Shown here: positions 28,474-36,848 of the stretch, in pieces | Layout: every line of letters starts with the position of its first letter | Numbering within the stretch: position 1 is the first letter of the stretch | Source: Enhydrobacter sp. | GTDB lineage: Bacteria > Pseudomonadota > Alphaproteobacteria > Reyranellales > Reyranellaceae | Length of the DNA: 64,000 nt | NCBI RefSeq assembly: GCF_030246845.1 | Contig: NZ_CP126889.1 | Span: 1,302,001 to 1,366,000, forward strand | Reading direction: 5' to 3' | The notes under the pieces: generated by a model | Database searches by the model: none | What the model saw: only the letters and a program-made list of their open reading frames with translations | What the model was told of the DNA's origin: nothing | Made by a program: the position numbers and the translations under genes

Positions 28474-29406
28474 CTATGCCGCCTTCGCAGATGCCGGCTG
28501 CGCGAAATGCCCGGATTCGCCGAAGCCCTCGCAATCCGGCTGGCGCACCAGCTCGGCGTAGTCGGCCATCAAGGTCCCGCTCATGGGCCCGACCTGATAG
28601 CGATGTGTATCGATGGCGCCGACCGGCACGATCTCGGCCGCCGTTCCGCACAGGAAGATCTCGGCCGCGTCATCCAGTTCGCATGGCATCACCGCGCGCT
28701 CCTCGACCGTCCATCCACGCTTTCGCGCCATGCCGATCACAGCGCGCCGCGTGATGCCGTCGAGGAAGTTCTCCACCTTGGGGGTCACCAGCCTGCCGCC
28801 CATCGTCAGGAAGACATTGGCGCCTGTCGACTCGGCGAGCCGTCCCTGCCAGTCGAGCATCAGGGCGTCATCGAAGCCAGCGTTGAGGGCGCGGTCTTTC
28901 TCGATGCCGCAGATGATGTAGAGGCCGGCCGCCTTGGCGCCACCCGGCGCGACTTCCGGCGACGGTCGCCGATAGCCGGCCATGGTGACCTTGATGCCGC
29001 CCGGCTTCGGCTGCACCGAGAGGCGGCCCTCCTGCGCCCATGGCGCGATGGCGAGATGCACCGTCGTGCCGATTGCCGACACGCCCATCACTTCCGATCC
29101 TCGCCAGGCGATCGGCCGGACATAGCCGCTGGCGAGCGCGTTGGCCTTCACCACCGCCCGTGTGGCCTCGTCGATCTGCTCGCGCGTCCACGGCAGATCG
29201 TAGTCGAGGAGGCGGGCCGAGTTGATCAGCCGGGCGCTGTGGGCCGCGAGCCGGAACACTCGGCCCTCGTAGACCCGTTCCCCCTCGAACACGGCCGAGC
29301 CGTAGTGCAGCGCGTGGGTCAGTACATGCATGTTCGCCGAGCGCCAGGGAACCAGCTCCCCGTCGCACCAGATCCAGCCGTCGCGATCCGCCATTGTTAA
29401 GGACAT
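28474..29406 (-). CDS. Branched-chain amino acid aminotransferase (fold type IV, short form)
   Basis: A 310-residue PLP enzyme of fold type IV. The N-terminal part WCDGELVPWRSANMHVLTHALHYGSAVFEGERVY is typical of bacterial IlvE, the PLP lysine lies in APGGAKAAGLY, and the phosphate-binding end is FLCGTAAEIVPVGAID. It transfers amino groups between branched-chain amino acids and 2-oxoglutarate; D-amino acid or aminodeoxychorismate-lyase activity cannot be excluded in this fold. I chose the ATG at 29406 because GGAG lies eight bases before it; an ATG two codons upstream is also in frame. It diverges from the MarR regulator gene. Confidence 0.88.
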   Translation of the reverse strand: MSLTMADRDGWIWCDGELVPWRSANMHVLTHALHYGSAVFEGERVYEGRVFRLAAHSARLINSARLLDYDLPWTREQIDEATRAVVKANALASGYVRPIAWRGSEVMGVSAIGTTVHLAIAPWAQEGRLSVQPKPGGIKVTMAGYRRPSPEVAPGGAKAAGLYIICGIEKDRALNAGFDDALMLDWQGRLAESTGANVFLTMGGRLVTPKVENFLDGITRRAVIGMARKRGWTVEERAVMPCELDDAAEIFLCGTAAEIVPVGAIDTHRYQVGPMSGTLMADYAELVRQPDCEGFGESGHFAQPASAKAA

Positions 29407-29640
29407 TGCCATTTCTCCGATCAAATGATCCCGAAGCGGTCTTTCAGCCACCCTCGTACGCAATCTTTGACCCAAATATGTCAATACTGCTGACCTAGTC
29501 AAGACTGCTGTTTCCAGGCAGCGCCAAGTCCGCTAACGCTTCGGCCCTGACGATCGACGGATGGCCGTGAGTTCGGCGATCAGTGCGCGGTGTCAACGAG
29601 AGCTCTGACGCTCTATAGTGCCGCCGCCAACGCAGAAGAC

Positions 29641-30150
29641 ATGTCCGTGATGGTGGAAACGAGGCCTCCCGCTAACCCGCTGTTTCTGCGTGACGAAGAG
29701 CTGCGACAAGGCATCGAACTCATGTTCTACGCCTATCGCGACTTCACCTTCGAGATCGACCAGCATCTCAAGCGCTACCAGCTGGGCCGCGCGCACCATC
29801 GCGCGCTTTATTTCATCGGCCGCCATCCCGGCCAGACCGTGGGGCACCTGCTGTCGATCCTCAAGGTCACCAAGCAGTCGATCAGCCGCGTGCTGAAGGA
29901 CCTGCTCGAGCAGCAATATGTCGAGCAGAAGAGCGGCCCGCGGGACCGGCGCGAGCGCAGGTTGTGGCTCACCGAAAAAGGCCAGGCACTCGAGCGCGAG
30001 CTGACCGAGCGGCAGAGCCAGCGCTTCGCGCGCGCCTATCGCGAGACCGGCGCCGAGGCCGTCGACGGCTTCCGCAAGGTGCTGCTCGGCCTTCTCGATC
30101 CCGTCGAGCGCATCGAGATCGACAAGCGCGTGCGAGCGGGCGGCCGCTGA
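29641..30150 (+). CDS. petP: MarR-family transcriptional regulator (PetP-like)
   Basis: About 170 residues with a MarR winged helix: LGRAHHRALYFIGRHPGQTVGHLLSILKVTKQSISRVLKDLLEQQYVEQKSGPRDRRERRLWLTEKG. Gene order (MarR then OmpR-type regulator) and sequence fit the PetP-PetR pair described in Rhodobacter; the name rests on that likeness. I take the ATG at 29641 (AGAAG before it), although the frame opens at a GTG at 29590. The response regulator starts six bases later. The divergent aminotransferase is a possible target. Confidence 0.8.
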   Translation: MSVMVETRPPANPLFLRDEELRQGIELMFYAYRDFTFEIDQHLKRYQLGRAHHRALYFIGRHPGQTVGHLLSILKVTKQSISRVLKDLLEQQYVEQKSGPRDRRERRLWLTEKGQALERELTERQSQRFARAYRETGAEAVDGFRKVLLGLLDPVERIEIDKRVRAGGR

Positions 30151-30155
30151 CCGGC

Positions 30156-30845
30156 ATGGATGGCACAGCCGACAAGCCCCATATTCTGGTCGTCGATGAC
30201 GATACGCGCCTGCGCGATCTCCTGAAGTCTTTTCTCTCGCGCAACGCCTTGCGCGTCACGGTGGCCGGCAGCACCGCCGAGGCCCGCGAACGGCTGGCTG
30301 TCCTCGATTTCGACTTGATCGTGCTCGATGTCATGATGCCGGGCGAGACGGGCCTCGACTTCGCGGCCGAGCTGCGGCGCACGGATACCGTGCCGATTCT
30401 GATGTTGACGGCAAGAGGCGAGCCGAGGGACCGCATCGCCGGCCTCGAGGCGGGCGTCGACGATTATCTCGGCAAGCCCTTCGAGCCGCGCGAGCTCCTC
30501 CTGCGGATCCAGAGCGTGCTGCGGCGCGGCCGGCCGACCGAGATCGCCGCCGGCAACGTGACCTTCGGGCCGATGCAGTTCAATCTGGAGCTGGGAGAAC
30601 TCACGCAGAACGGCAGGCGTATGCCGCTGACCGAGGCCGAGACCGCTCTGCTGCGCGCGCTGAGCGCGCACATGGGCGAGGTTCTGAGCCGCGAAGCGCT
30701 GTGCCGAAGCGTCGGCGGCGGAATGAACGAACGCGCGATCGATGTCCAGGTGACGCGGCTGCGCCGCAAGATCGAGCCCGACCCCGGCTTTCCGCGCTAC
30801 CTTCGCACCGTTCGCGGCCAGGGCTATCGCCTTGTCGATGCTTGA
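30156..30845 (+). CDS. petR: OmpR-family response regulator (PetR-like)
   Basis: A 229-residue two-component regulator. The receiver domain has the acidic pocket VVDDD, the phosphorylation site D58 in LIVLDVMMPG, and the lysine in GKPFEPREL. The C-terminal winged helix (about 130-229) contains LTEAETALLRALS and AIDVQVTRLRRKIEPDPGFPRYLRTVRGQGYRL. It follows the MarR gene by five bases and overlaps the kinase start by eight. It should bind DNA when phosphorylated by the adjacent kinase. Confidence 0.9.
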   Translation: MDGTADKPHILVVDDDTRLRDLLKSFLSRNALRVTVAGSTAEARERLAVLDFDLIVLDVMMPGETGLDFAAELRRTDTVPILMLTARGEPRDRIAGLEAGVDDYLGKPFEPRELLLRIQSVLRRGRPTEIAAGNVTFGPMQFNLELGELTQNGRRMPLTEAETALLRALSAHMGEVLSREALCRSVGGGMNERAIDVQVTRLRRKIEPDPGFPRYLRTVRGQGYRLVDA

Positions 30846-32205
30846 GTCGTTCCCGATGAGACGGATCAGCGATCTGTTCGAGACGATCGCGGTGTGGGCC
30901 GATCGCCACTCGCCCCAGACGTTGTTCGCACGCGCGCTGATCATCATCGTGGTGCCGATGCTGCTCCTGCAGGCACTCAGCGCCTGGTGGTTCTACAGCC
31001 AGCGCGGTGACAATGTGACGAATCGGCTGGCCTTCCTGCTGGTGCGCGATCTCAGGGCGCTGATCGCGCTGCACCACGACTTCCCCGACGAGGCGCACAG
31101 ACGCTGGATCATCCACCATGCGCAGGTCGATCTCCTGATGGATGTGAGCTTCCGCCGGGGAATCATCGAGCAGTGGAAGCCGCCCGATCATTACGACATC
31201 GTGGGGCGCGAGGTGCAGGGAGCGCTCGACGCCGATCTCAAGCGACCCTATTTCATCGACAACGACGTCGGCGGCGACCAGCTCCTGCTCGAGGTCCAGC
31301 TCAACAACGGCGACATCATGACGGTGCGGGTGCCGCACCTTCGCCTCACCTTCGGCTCGAGCTTCGCCTACGTGCTGGCGCAGCTCGGCCTCGCCCTCGT
31401 TCTGTTCGGCCTCGCCATCTGGTTCATGCGCCGCGAGCTGGTGCCGATCGAGCATCTCGGGGTCGCCGCCGATGCGCTCGGCAAGGGGCGCGACATTCCC
31501 GACTTCGCCTTCTCCGGCGGCACGCGCGAGGTGCGCAACGCCGCCCGCGCCTTCCAGACCATGCGCATCCGGCTGAGCCGCTCCATCCAGCAGCGCACCG
31601 AGATGCTGGCGGGCGTCAGTCACGACCTGCGCACGCCGCTCACGCGCATGAAGCTCTCGCTCGCACTCCTGCCCGACTCGCCCGAGACCCGGGAGCTGAA
31701 CGACGACGTCGCCGATATGGAGCGCATGATCGAGGGCTATCTCGCCTTCGCGCGCGGCGAGGGCGACGAGGAGACGGCGCCGGTCGATCTCGCCGAGATC
31801 CTCGAGGAGGTGGTCGCCGGAGCCAGACGCGACAATGCCGATGTCGGACTGAGCTTCGAAGGCGACATGCATGTCGAGCTGCGGCCCTTGGCGATGAAGC
31901 GCTGCCTCACCAACCTTCTCTCGAACGCGCTGCGCCACGGCACGCGCGCCGAAATCCAGGCCGTTCGCGGCCGCACCTCGGTCGAGGTCATTGTCGACGA
32001 CGACGGGCCTGGCATCCCGCCCGACCGCTATGAGGACGTGTTTCGCCCCTTCTACCGCCTCGACGAGTCGCGCAATGTCGATACCGGCGGGGTCGGTCTC
32101 GGCCTCACCATCGCGCGCGACGTGGCGCGCAGCCATGGCGGCGACGTGTCGCTGGCCGCCTCGCCGCTCGGCGGCCTGCGCGTGGCGGTGAGAATTCCGC
32201 TCTGA
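30838..32205 (+). CDS. Sensor histidine kinase (EnvZ-like)
   Basis: A 455-residue membrane kinase. There are two membrane helices (about residues 27-47 and 178-200) around a periplasmic domain of ~130 residues, then a HAMP linker. The H-box MLAGVSHDLRTPLTRMKL has the phospho-accepting histidine near 262, and the ATPase domain has LTNLLSNALRHG, VDDDGPGIP and GGVGLGLTIARDV. The start is set at the ATG at 30838, inside the regulator's last codons; an ATG at 30856 is an alternative. It is the cognate kinase of the preceding regulator. Confidence 0.9.
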   Translation: MLESFPMRRISDLFETIAVWADRHSPQTLFARALIIIVVPMLLLQALSAWWFYSQRGDNVTNRLAFLLVRDLRALIALHHDFPDEAHRRWIIHHAQVDLLMDVSFRRGIIEQWKPPDHYDIVGREVQGALDADLKRPYFIDNDVGGDQLLLEVQLNNGDIMTVRVPHLRLTFGSSFAYVLAQLGLALVLFGLAIWFMRRELVPIEHLGVAADALGKGRDIPDFAFSGGTREVRNAARAFQTMRIRLSRSIQQRTEMLAGVSHDLRTPLTRMKLSLALLPDSPETRELNDDVADMERMIEGYLAFARGEGDEETAPVDLAEILEEVVAGARRDNADVGLSFEGDMHVELRPLAMKRCLTNLLSNALRHGTRAEIQAVRGRTSVEVIVDDDGPGIPPDRYEDVFRPFYRLDESRNVDTGGVGLGLTIARDVARSHGGDVSLAASPLGGLRVAVRIPL

Positions 32206-32217
32206 GCCCCGACATGC

Positions 32218-32244
32218 TTGTGACCGGCCGCCCTGTGCTATAGT
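32218..32244 (+). promoter_or_regulatory. Possible promoter of the second aminotransferase gene
   Basis: TTGTGA (32218-32223) and TATAGT (32239-32244) lie 24-51 bases before the ilvE ATG. The 15-base spacer is shorter than usual, so this is only a candidate. The kinase gene ends at 32205, so the promoter is intergenic. Confidence 0.35.
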
Positions 32245-32268
32245 GCCGGCAACCAGCTTCGAGAAAAA

Positions 32269-33363
32269 ATGTCCAAGACCCAGTCGCTTAGCTTCGCCCG
32301 CGTGCCGCATCCGTCGCCGACTCCGGCCGACAAGCGCGCGGAGCTCCTGAAGAATCCGGGCTTCGGCCGCGTCTTCTCCGACCACATGGTGACCATCCGC
32401 TACAGCGATTCCCGGGGCTGGCACGATGCCAGGATCGAGCCGCGCGCGCCGATCTCCATGGATCCCGCCGCCGCCGTCCTGCACTACGCCCAGGAGATCT
32501 TCGAGGGACTGAAGGCCTACCGCACCGCCGACGGCGGTGCGACGCTGTTCCGCCCCGAGGAGAATGCCCGGCGCTTCCAGCGATCGGCCGAGCGGCTGGC
32601 CATGCCCGTGCTGCCGGAGAAGGCCTTTCTCGATGCCTGCGATCTGCTGGTCAGCACCGATCGCGCCTGGATACCGGACGGCGACGGCAGCCTCTATCTG
32701 CGCCCGTTCATGTTCGCCACCGAGGTCTTCCTCGGCGTGAAGCCCTCGTCGGACTACCTTTTCATGGTGATCGCCTCGTCGGTCGGCGCCTACTTCAAGA
32801 CCGACGCGCCAGCGGTGTCGGTCTGGGTCTCGACCGACTACACGCGCGCCGCGCCGGGCGGCACGGGCGTCGCCAAGTGCGGCGGCAACTACGCCGCGAG
32901 CCTGCTCGCCCAGGCCGAGGCCACGCGCCACGGCTGCGACCAGGTGGTGTTCCTCGACGCCAAGGAGCAGCGCTGGGTCGAGGAGCTGGGCGGCATGAAC
33001 GTCTTCTTCATCTTCGACGATGGCTCCCTGTCGACCCCGCCGCTCGGCGGCACGATCCTGCCCGGGATCACCCGTTCCTCGTTGATCACGTTGGCCAAAG
33101 ACAAGGGTCTCGAGATTCGCGAGGAACGCTATTCGATCGATCAGTGGCGCAGCGATGCCGGCACCGGCCGCCTGCGCGAGGCCTTCGCCTGCGGCACTGC
33201 CGCGGTCGTGACGCCGATCGGCACGGTGCGCAGCAAGGACGGCGAATTCAGGATCGGCAACGGCGGCTCGGGCGCCAAGACTGAGGAGTTGAAGGCGACG
33301 CTGGTCGGCATCCAGCGCGGCCGCACCCCCGATCCGTACGGCTGGATCCACAAGGTCTTCTAG
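32269..33363 (+). CDS. ilvE: Branched-chain amino acid aminotransferase (long form, IlvE group 2)
   Basis: A 364-residue fold type IV aminotransferase of the longer bacterial/eukaryotic type. The PLP lysine is K203 in GGTGVAKCGGNYAAS; also seen are HYAQEIFEGLKAYR, WVEELGGMNVFF and EAFACGTAAVVTPIG. It makes or breaks down leucine, isoleucine and valine. It is not closely similar to the shorter enzyme at 28474-29406, so the two are separate families rather than a recent duplication. Its TAG stop shares three bases with the stop of the convergent csaA (CTAG). Confidence 0.94.
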   Translation: MSKTQSLSFARVPHPSPTPADKRAELLKNPGFGRVFSDHMVTIRYSDSRGWHDARIEPRAPISMDPAAAVLHYAQEIFEGLKAYRTADGGATLFRPEENARRFQRSAERLAMPVLPEKAFLDACDLLVSTDRAWIPDGDGSLYLRPFMFATEVFLGVKPSSDYLFMVIASSVGAYFKTDAPAVSVWVSTDYTRAAPGGTGVAKCGGNYAASLLAQAEATRHGCDQVVFLDAKEQRWVEELGGMNVFFIFDDGSLSTPPLGGTILPGITRSSLITLAKDKGLEIREERYSIDQWRSDAGTGRLREAFACGTAAVVTPIGTVRSKDGEFRIGNGGSGAKTEELKATLVGIQRGRTPDPYGWIHKVF

Positions 33364-33698
33364 AAGAGCCTGCCGCCGTTCGGGACCGGCTTGTCCGGCA
33401 CGATCAGCACCACCGAGCCGCCGTCGTCGGGAAAGCCGAGCGTCAGCACCTGCGACATGAACTTGCCGATCTGGCGCGGCGGGAAATTGACGACCGCCGC
33501 GACCTGCCGGCCGACCAGGCTTTCCGGCGAGTAGTGCGTGGTGAGCTGGGCCGAGGATTTCTTGATGCCGATCTCCGGCCCGAAATCGATCTCGAGGACG
33601 ATCGCGGGCTTGCGTGCGCCGTCGAGCGGACGCGCCGCCCGCACGGTGCCGACGCGGATGTCGACTTTGGCAAAGTCGTCATAGGCGATGGTGGTCAT
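33360..33698 (-). CDS. csaA: tRNA-binding protein CsaA
   Basis: A 112-residue OB-fold protein of the CsaA/EMAP II class. Recognisable parts are FAKVDIRVGTVRAARPL, SAQLTTHYSPESLVGRQVAAVVNFPPRQIGKFMSQVLTLGF. It is described as a tRNA-binding, secretion-related chaperone in Bacillus; the role here is inferred from family. The stop codon overlaps the stop of ilvE on the other strand. Confidence 0.93.
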   Translation of the reverse strand: MTTIAYDDFAKVDIRVGTVRAARPLDGARKPAIVLEIDFGPEIGIKKSSAQLTTHYSPESLVGRQVAAVVNFPPRQIGKFMSQVLTLGFPDDGGSVVLIVPDKPVPNGGRLF

Positions 33699-33723
33699 GG
33701 CCCGAACCCTACGGACGATCGGC

Positions 33724-33757
33724 CAAAAGAAAAGGGCCGTCCTGCGCAGGACGGCCC
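33724..33757 (-). terminator. Rho-independent terminator after the phasin gene
   Basis: GGGCCGTCCTG (33734-33744) and CAGGACGGCCC (33747-33757) form an 11-bp perfect stem. On the minus strand it is followed by TTTTCTTTTGG. It lies 25 bases after the phasin stop and separates that gene from csaA. Confidence 0.9.
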
Positions 33758-33781
33758 ATGCGATCAGCGCGGCTCGCGGAC

Positions 33782-34216
33782 TTACTTCTTCGCGATCGCG
33801 GCCTTGACCTCGTCGGCGAGCTCGGTGATGCGCTCGTTGATCACGCCGAAAGCCTCCGTCTGGCCCTTGGCATAGAGGTCGCCGAGCTCCCTGGCATTGG
33901 CGAGAGCGGCGTCATAGCTCTTCTTCGCGAAGTCTATCTGCTTGGCGGCCTTCTCCTCCACCGTGGCGGCGGCCAGGACCTCGCTGCCGTGCTTGGAGAG
34001 GTCCTCCAGCGCGGTGCGGACCATATCACCCTGGCGCTGGGCGATGGTCTTCAGCGACTCGACGGCCGAGCTGCTGGCGGTGGTGATGGCGGCGAAGGTC
34101 TTGCGATTGCTCTCGACGATCGACTCGACGTTGACCACCGGGAACTTGAAGTCGCCGGCGAACTTGCTGAAGTCGAAATCGGTGAAGGGGTTCTTGAAGC
34201 TGCCGTTGGTGTACAT
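33782..34216 (-). CDS. Phasin family protein
   Basis: A 144-residue helical phasin. The pattern FAAITTASSSAVESLKTIAQRQGDMVRTALEDLSKHGSEVLAAATVEEKAAKQIDFAKKSYDAALANARELGDLYAKGQTEAFGVINERITELADEVKAAI fits the phasin_2 family that coats polyhydroxyalkanoate granules. The ATG at 34216 has AGGAG eight bases upstream; the open frame reaches 34270 but lacks a ribosome binding site there. The gene has its own promoter and terminator. PHA synthase genes are not in the window. Confidence 0.92.
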   Translation of the reverse strand: MYTNGSFKNPFTDFDFSKFAGDFKFPVVNVESIVESNRKTFAAITTASSSAVESLKTIAQRQGDMVRTALEDLSKHGSEVLAAATVEEKAAKQIDFAKKSYDAALANARELGDLYAKGQTEAFGVINERITELADEVKAAIAKK

Positions 34217-34263
34217 GGGAAATCTCCTGAGACGACTGGGCTGGGCTGAAAAGTCGGTGTCAT

Positions 34264-34337
34264 GCTGCACTGCACAACGGAGCGAAATCTATGTTTTGCA
34301 GCCGCGAAGTCAAGAGGCTTTTGTGCATTGCACAAAA
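34264..34337 (-). promoter_or_regulatory. Phasin promoter flanked by two TGCA dyads (PhaR-type operators)
   Basis: On the minus strand TTGACT (34308-34313) and TAGATT (34286-34291) with a 16-base spacer form a good promoter. Directly upstream is a perfect palindrome, TTTTGTGCATTGCACAAAA (34319-34337). Just downstream of the -10 lies a second TGC/GCA-rich site (TTGTGCAGTGCAGCATG, 34262-34278). PhaR repressors of alphaproteobacteria are known to bind TGC...GCA motifs at phasin promoters; binding here is inferred. Confidence 0.65.
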
Positions 34338-34340
34338 TAT

Positions 34341-34952
34341 TCATGGCGCAGGCGTGTCAGGCGCTCGTCTTCGAGAGGAAAACCTATAACTTTCAAATAG
34401 TTGTGCCCATCTCTCCGCTGTCTTCAGCCGATGGTCGAGGGCGGCCATGGTCTTCGAGAGATCATTCGTTTCATCGCGGTCGAATACGCGCGATACGGCG
34501 TAGTGAATGGCCAGAAGGCCGTTCTGCCGCAGCGCCCCGGCCAAGCCTTCGCTCGGCAGTGCGGCCGCTTCCAGCATGGCCGCCATTGCCCGTCGGAAGG
34601 ACTGACCGAGCGCCAGGGCAAGCAACGGATCGCGGGTCGTGGCATGCCGGATCTCGCGCAAAGCGTCGCGATGCGGCGCCAGCGCGTCGTAACGGCGCAT
34701 CATCACGTCGAACAGCCGGTCGCGCGCCGTCTCCTCGGGATCGCGCTCGCGCGGCGTGCCGGCAAGGACTTGCGCATCGGTCCGTGCCATGAAGGCGGCC
34801 ACCAGCGAAACCTTGTCGGGGAAAAGACGATAGAGCTCGCCCAGGCCGAGCCCGGCCGCCTGCGCAACATCATGCAGGCTCACGCCGGCAAATCCCCGTT
34901 CGGCGACGAGAGTGAGAAAAGCGTCGAGCGCGCGGTCCCGGACCTCGCTCAT
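34341..34952 (-). CDS. TetR-family transcriptional regulator
   Basis: A 203-residue TetR regulator. The N-terminal helix-turn-helix is VRDRALDAFLTLVAERGFAGVSLHDVAQAAGLGLGELYRLFPDKVSLVAAFM; the rest is the helical ligand domain. The ATG at 34952 overlaps the proC start region only on paper: its TGA partner is the proC stop (34949-34951), giving an ATGA junction, so the two are co-transcribed. It reads toward the phasin promoter, but it ends rather than starts there, so it is not obviously the phasin regulator. Confidence 0.85.
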   Translation of the reverse strand: MSEVRDRALDAFLTLVAERGFAGVSLHDVAQAAGLGLGELYRLFPDKVSLVAAFMARTDAQVLAGTPRERDPEETARDRLFDVMMRRYDALAPHRDALREIRHATTRDPLLALALGQSFRRAMAAMLEAAALPSEGLAGALRQNGLLAIHYAVSRVFDRDETNDLSKTMAALDHRLKTAERWAQLFESYRFSSRRRAPDTPAP

Positions 34953-35746
34953 CCGGCCAGTTCCTTCGAGCGGCGCGAGGCCGCTGCCAGCGCCTTGTCG
35001 AAGATGGGTTGGAGTCCGTCGGCGGCCATCAGAACCTTCAGAGCTTCAGCGGTCGTTCCGCCGGGGCTGGTGACATTAACGCGCAGTTGCGCCGCCGGTT
35101 CGGTCGACCGCCGCAGCAATTCCCCGCTGCCGGCCACCGTCGCGCGTGCGAGCTGCATCGCCATGTCGGGCGCGAGGCCGAGCTTGGCGCCGGCGGCGGC
35201 CATCGCCTCGACCAACAGGAAGACGTAGGCCGGCCCGCTGCCCGAGAGCGCCGTCACGGGGTCCATCAGCGCCTCGTCCTCGACCCACAGGGCCTGCCCC
35301 ACGGCCTCGAGCAGCTCCTGGCATCTTGCCTTCTCGGTCGCCGACACGCCGTCGGCTGCCGCTGCCACGCTGATGCCCTGGCGGACGGCAGCGGGCGTGT
35401 TGGGCATGGCGCGCACGACCTTGGCGGTCGTGCCGAGATGGCGGGCGAAATAGCTCAAGGTCTTGCCGGCCGCGATGGACAGGAACACCGCCCCTTCGTC
35501 GGCGAACCGCCTGAGGTCGGGGAGCACCGCATCCATCGTTTGCGGCTTCACCGCCAGAACGACGATCCCGGGTGTCTCGCTGACCTCGGCCGTCGAAGCC
35601 ACCGTCCGCAGCCCGGGCTTGCGAGGCCGCAGGCCTTCGACCGGCTCGGCGACAATCACATCGGCGGGTGCGAGGCCGCGCGCCAGCCAGCCCTCCAGCA
35701 TGGCGCCGCCCATCTTGCCGCAGCCGACCAACAGGAGCTTGCCCAT
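34949..35746 (-). CDS. proC: Pyrroline-5-carboxylate reductase
   Basis: A 265-residue enzyme making proline from pyrroline-5-carboxylate with NAD(P)H. The Rossmann loop LLVGCGKMGGAML is at the N-terminus; VVRAMPNTPAAVRQG, VTALSGSGPAYVFLLVEAM and VTSPGGTTAEAL are the family signature. The ATG at 35746 is preceded by a G-rich run ending GGAGG. A run of ten C/G bases sits just upstream (35755-35764), which could vary in length. It is downstream of an enoyl-CoA hydratase gene by 28 bases. Confidence 0.94.
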   Translation of the reverse strand: MGKLLLVGCGKMGGAMLEGWLARGLAPADVIVAEPVEGLRPRKPGLRTVASTAEVSETPGIVVLAVKPQTMDAVLPDLRRFADEGAVFLSIAAGKTLSYFARHLGTTAKVVRAMPNTPAAVRQGISVAAAADGVSATEKARCQELLEAVGQALWVEDEALMDPVTALSGSGPAYVFLLVEAMAAAGAKLGLAPDMAMQLARATVAGSGELLRRSTEPAAQLRVNVTSPGGTTAEALKVLMAADGLQPIFDKALAAASRRSKELAG

Positions 35747-35774
35747 GTGCGCCTCCCCCCCCCCTTTCGCCTCG

Positions 35775-36509
35775 TCAGCGCCCCTTGAACCGCGCCGGCC
35801 GCTTCTCGCGGAAGGCGGCTGTTCCCTCCTTGCGATCCTCGCTGGTCGCGATCTGCTCGAGCTTGTAGCGCTGCGGCACGAAGATCTCGGCCGGGCCGCG
35901 CGGCAGGGTCTGGTTGGCGAAATCACGCAGGGTGCGGATCACCAGCGGAGCCGAGGCCGCGATCACGCTTGCCATCCGCCGCGCCTCCTTGCGCTCCTCG
36001 CCGAGCGGCACGACCTTGTTCACGAAGCCGACGTCGTAGGCCCGCCTGGCCGCAATCTCCTCGCCCAGCAGGAGAAGTTCCATCGCCACCTTGTGCGGCA
36101 TGCGCGAAACGATGCCCGGCATCAGGCCGCCGAAGACGCCCACCTTGGCCTCGGGATACATGAATTTCGTGGTATCGGCTGCGACCATCAGATCGCAGGT
36201 CATGACGAGGCAGATGCCGCCACCGATCACCCAGCCCTGGGTAGCCGCGATCACCGGCTTGCTGAGCTTGTGGGAGACGTCGGGAACGGCTTTCCACATG
36301 GCGGCAGGCGGATCCTTGAGGTCGGCGCCGACGCAGAAGGCCGGCCCGTCGGCCTGCAGGATGGCAACGTGGTCGCTGCCCGCTTCGAAGGCGCGCCAGG
36401 CGTCGTACAGGCCGTCGCACAGTTCCTGCGTGAGCGCGTTGCGCTTCTCGGCGCGCGCCATGGTGATCGTGGTGATACCCTCGCTCGATTCGACCTTCAC
36501 AAGACTCAC
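35775..36509 (-). CDS. Enoyl-CoA hydratase/isomerase family protein
   Basis: A 244-residue crotonase-fold protein. The oxyanion-hole segments are FCVGADLKD and GWVIGGGICLVMTCDLMVAA; the C-terminal FREKRPARFKGR is typical of enoyl-CoA hydratases. It should act on an acyl-CoA intermediate; the substrate is open. The usual hydratase glutamates are not both obvious (MYPEAKVGVFGGLMP), so an isomerase or hydrolase role is possible. The GTG start at 36509 has GGGAGG seven bases upstream. Confidence 0.88.
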   Translation of the reverse strand: MSLVKVESSEGITTITMARAEKRNALTQELCDGLYDAWRAFEAGSDHVAILQADGPAFCVGADLKDPPAAMWKAVPDVSHKLSKPVIAATQGWVIGGGICLVMTCDLMVAADTTKFMYPEAKVGVFGGLMPGIVSRMPHKVAMELLLLGEEIAARRAYDVGFVNKVVPLGEERKEARRMASVIAASAPLVIRTLRDFANQTLPRGPAEIFVPQRYKLEQIATSEDRKEGTAAFREKRPARFKGR

Positions 36510-36587
36510 GGCGTTCCTCCCGTCCCGGCGGCATCCTTGCGCGGGATGCTATCAGCCGCCCATACTCGCTGCATCAGGAGTCCCATC

Positions 36588-36845
36588 ATGCAGACCCGCA
36601 ACCCCTTTATCGACGATCTCACGAAGCTCGCCAACGGCGCCATGGGAGCGCTCACCGGCATGAAGGACGAGGTCGAGGCGCGCGTGCGCGACCAGATCGC
36701 GAAGGTCCTCGACGGCATGGACATTCCACGGCGCGACGAGTTCGAGGCGGTCAAGGCGATGGCTGCCAAGGCACGCGAGGAGAACGAGGAGCTGAAGAAG
36801 CAGATCGCCGACCTGCAGGCGCGGCTGATGAACACGGGGCCATAG
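36588..36845 (+). CDS. ubiK: UbiK/BMFP family accessory protein
   Basis: An 85-residue protein with a C-terminal coiled coil (VKAMAAKAREENEELKKQIADLQARL) and the family N-terminus NPFIDDLTKLANGAMGAL. Relatives (UbiK/YqiC/BMFP) assist aerobic ubiquinone synthesis and bind membranes. CAGGAG lies before the ATG at 36588. It ends three bases before hyuA, but a functional link to that gene is not obvious. Confidence 0.85.
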   Translation: MQTRNPFIDDLTKLANGAMGALTGMKDEVEARVRDQIAKVLDGMDIPRRDEFEAVKAMAAKAREENEELKKQIADLQARLMNTGP

Positions 36846-36848
36846 CGT

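Noticed and set aside
30601..33351. A 916-codon open frame on the minus strand
   Set aside because: It covers the response regulator, kinase and ilvE on the opposite strand; all three are real. It is a shadow of codon bias.
35755..35764. Phase-variable homopolymer controlling proC
   Set aside because: The C/G run lies outside the coding frame, upstream of the ribosome binding site, and proC is a housekeeping gene; length change would have little effect.
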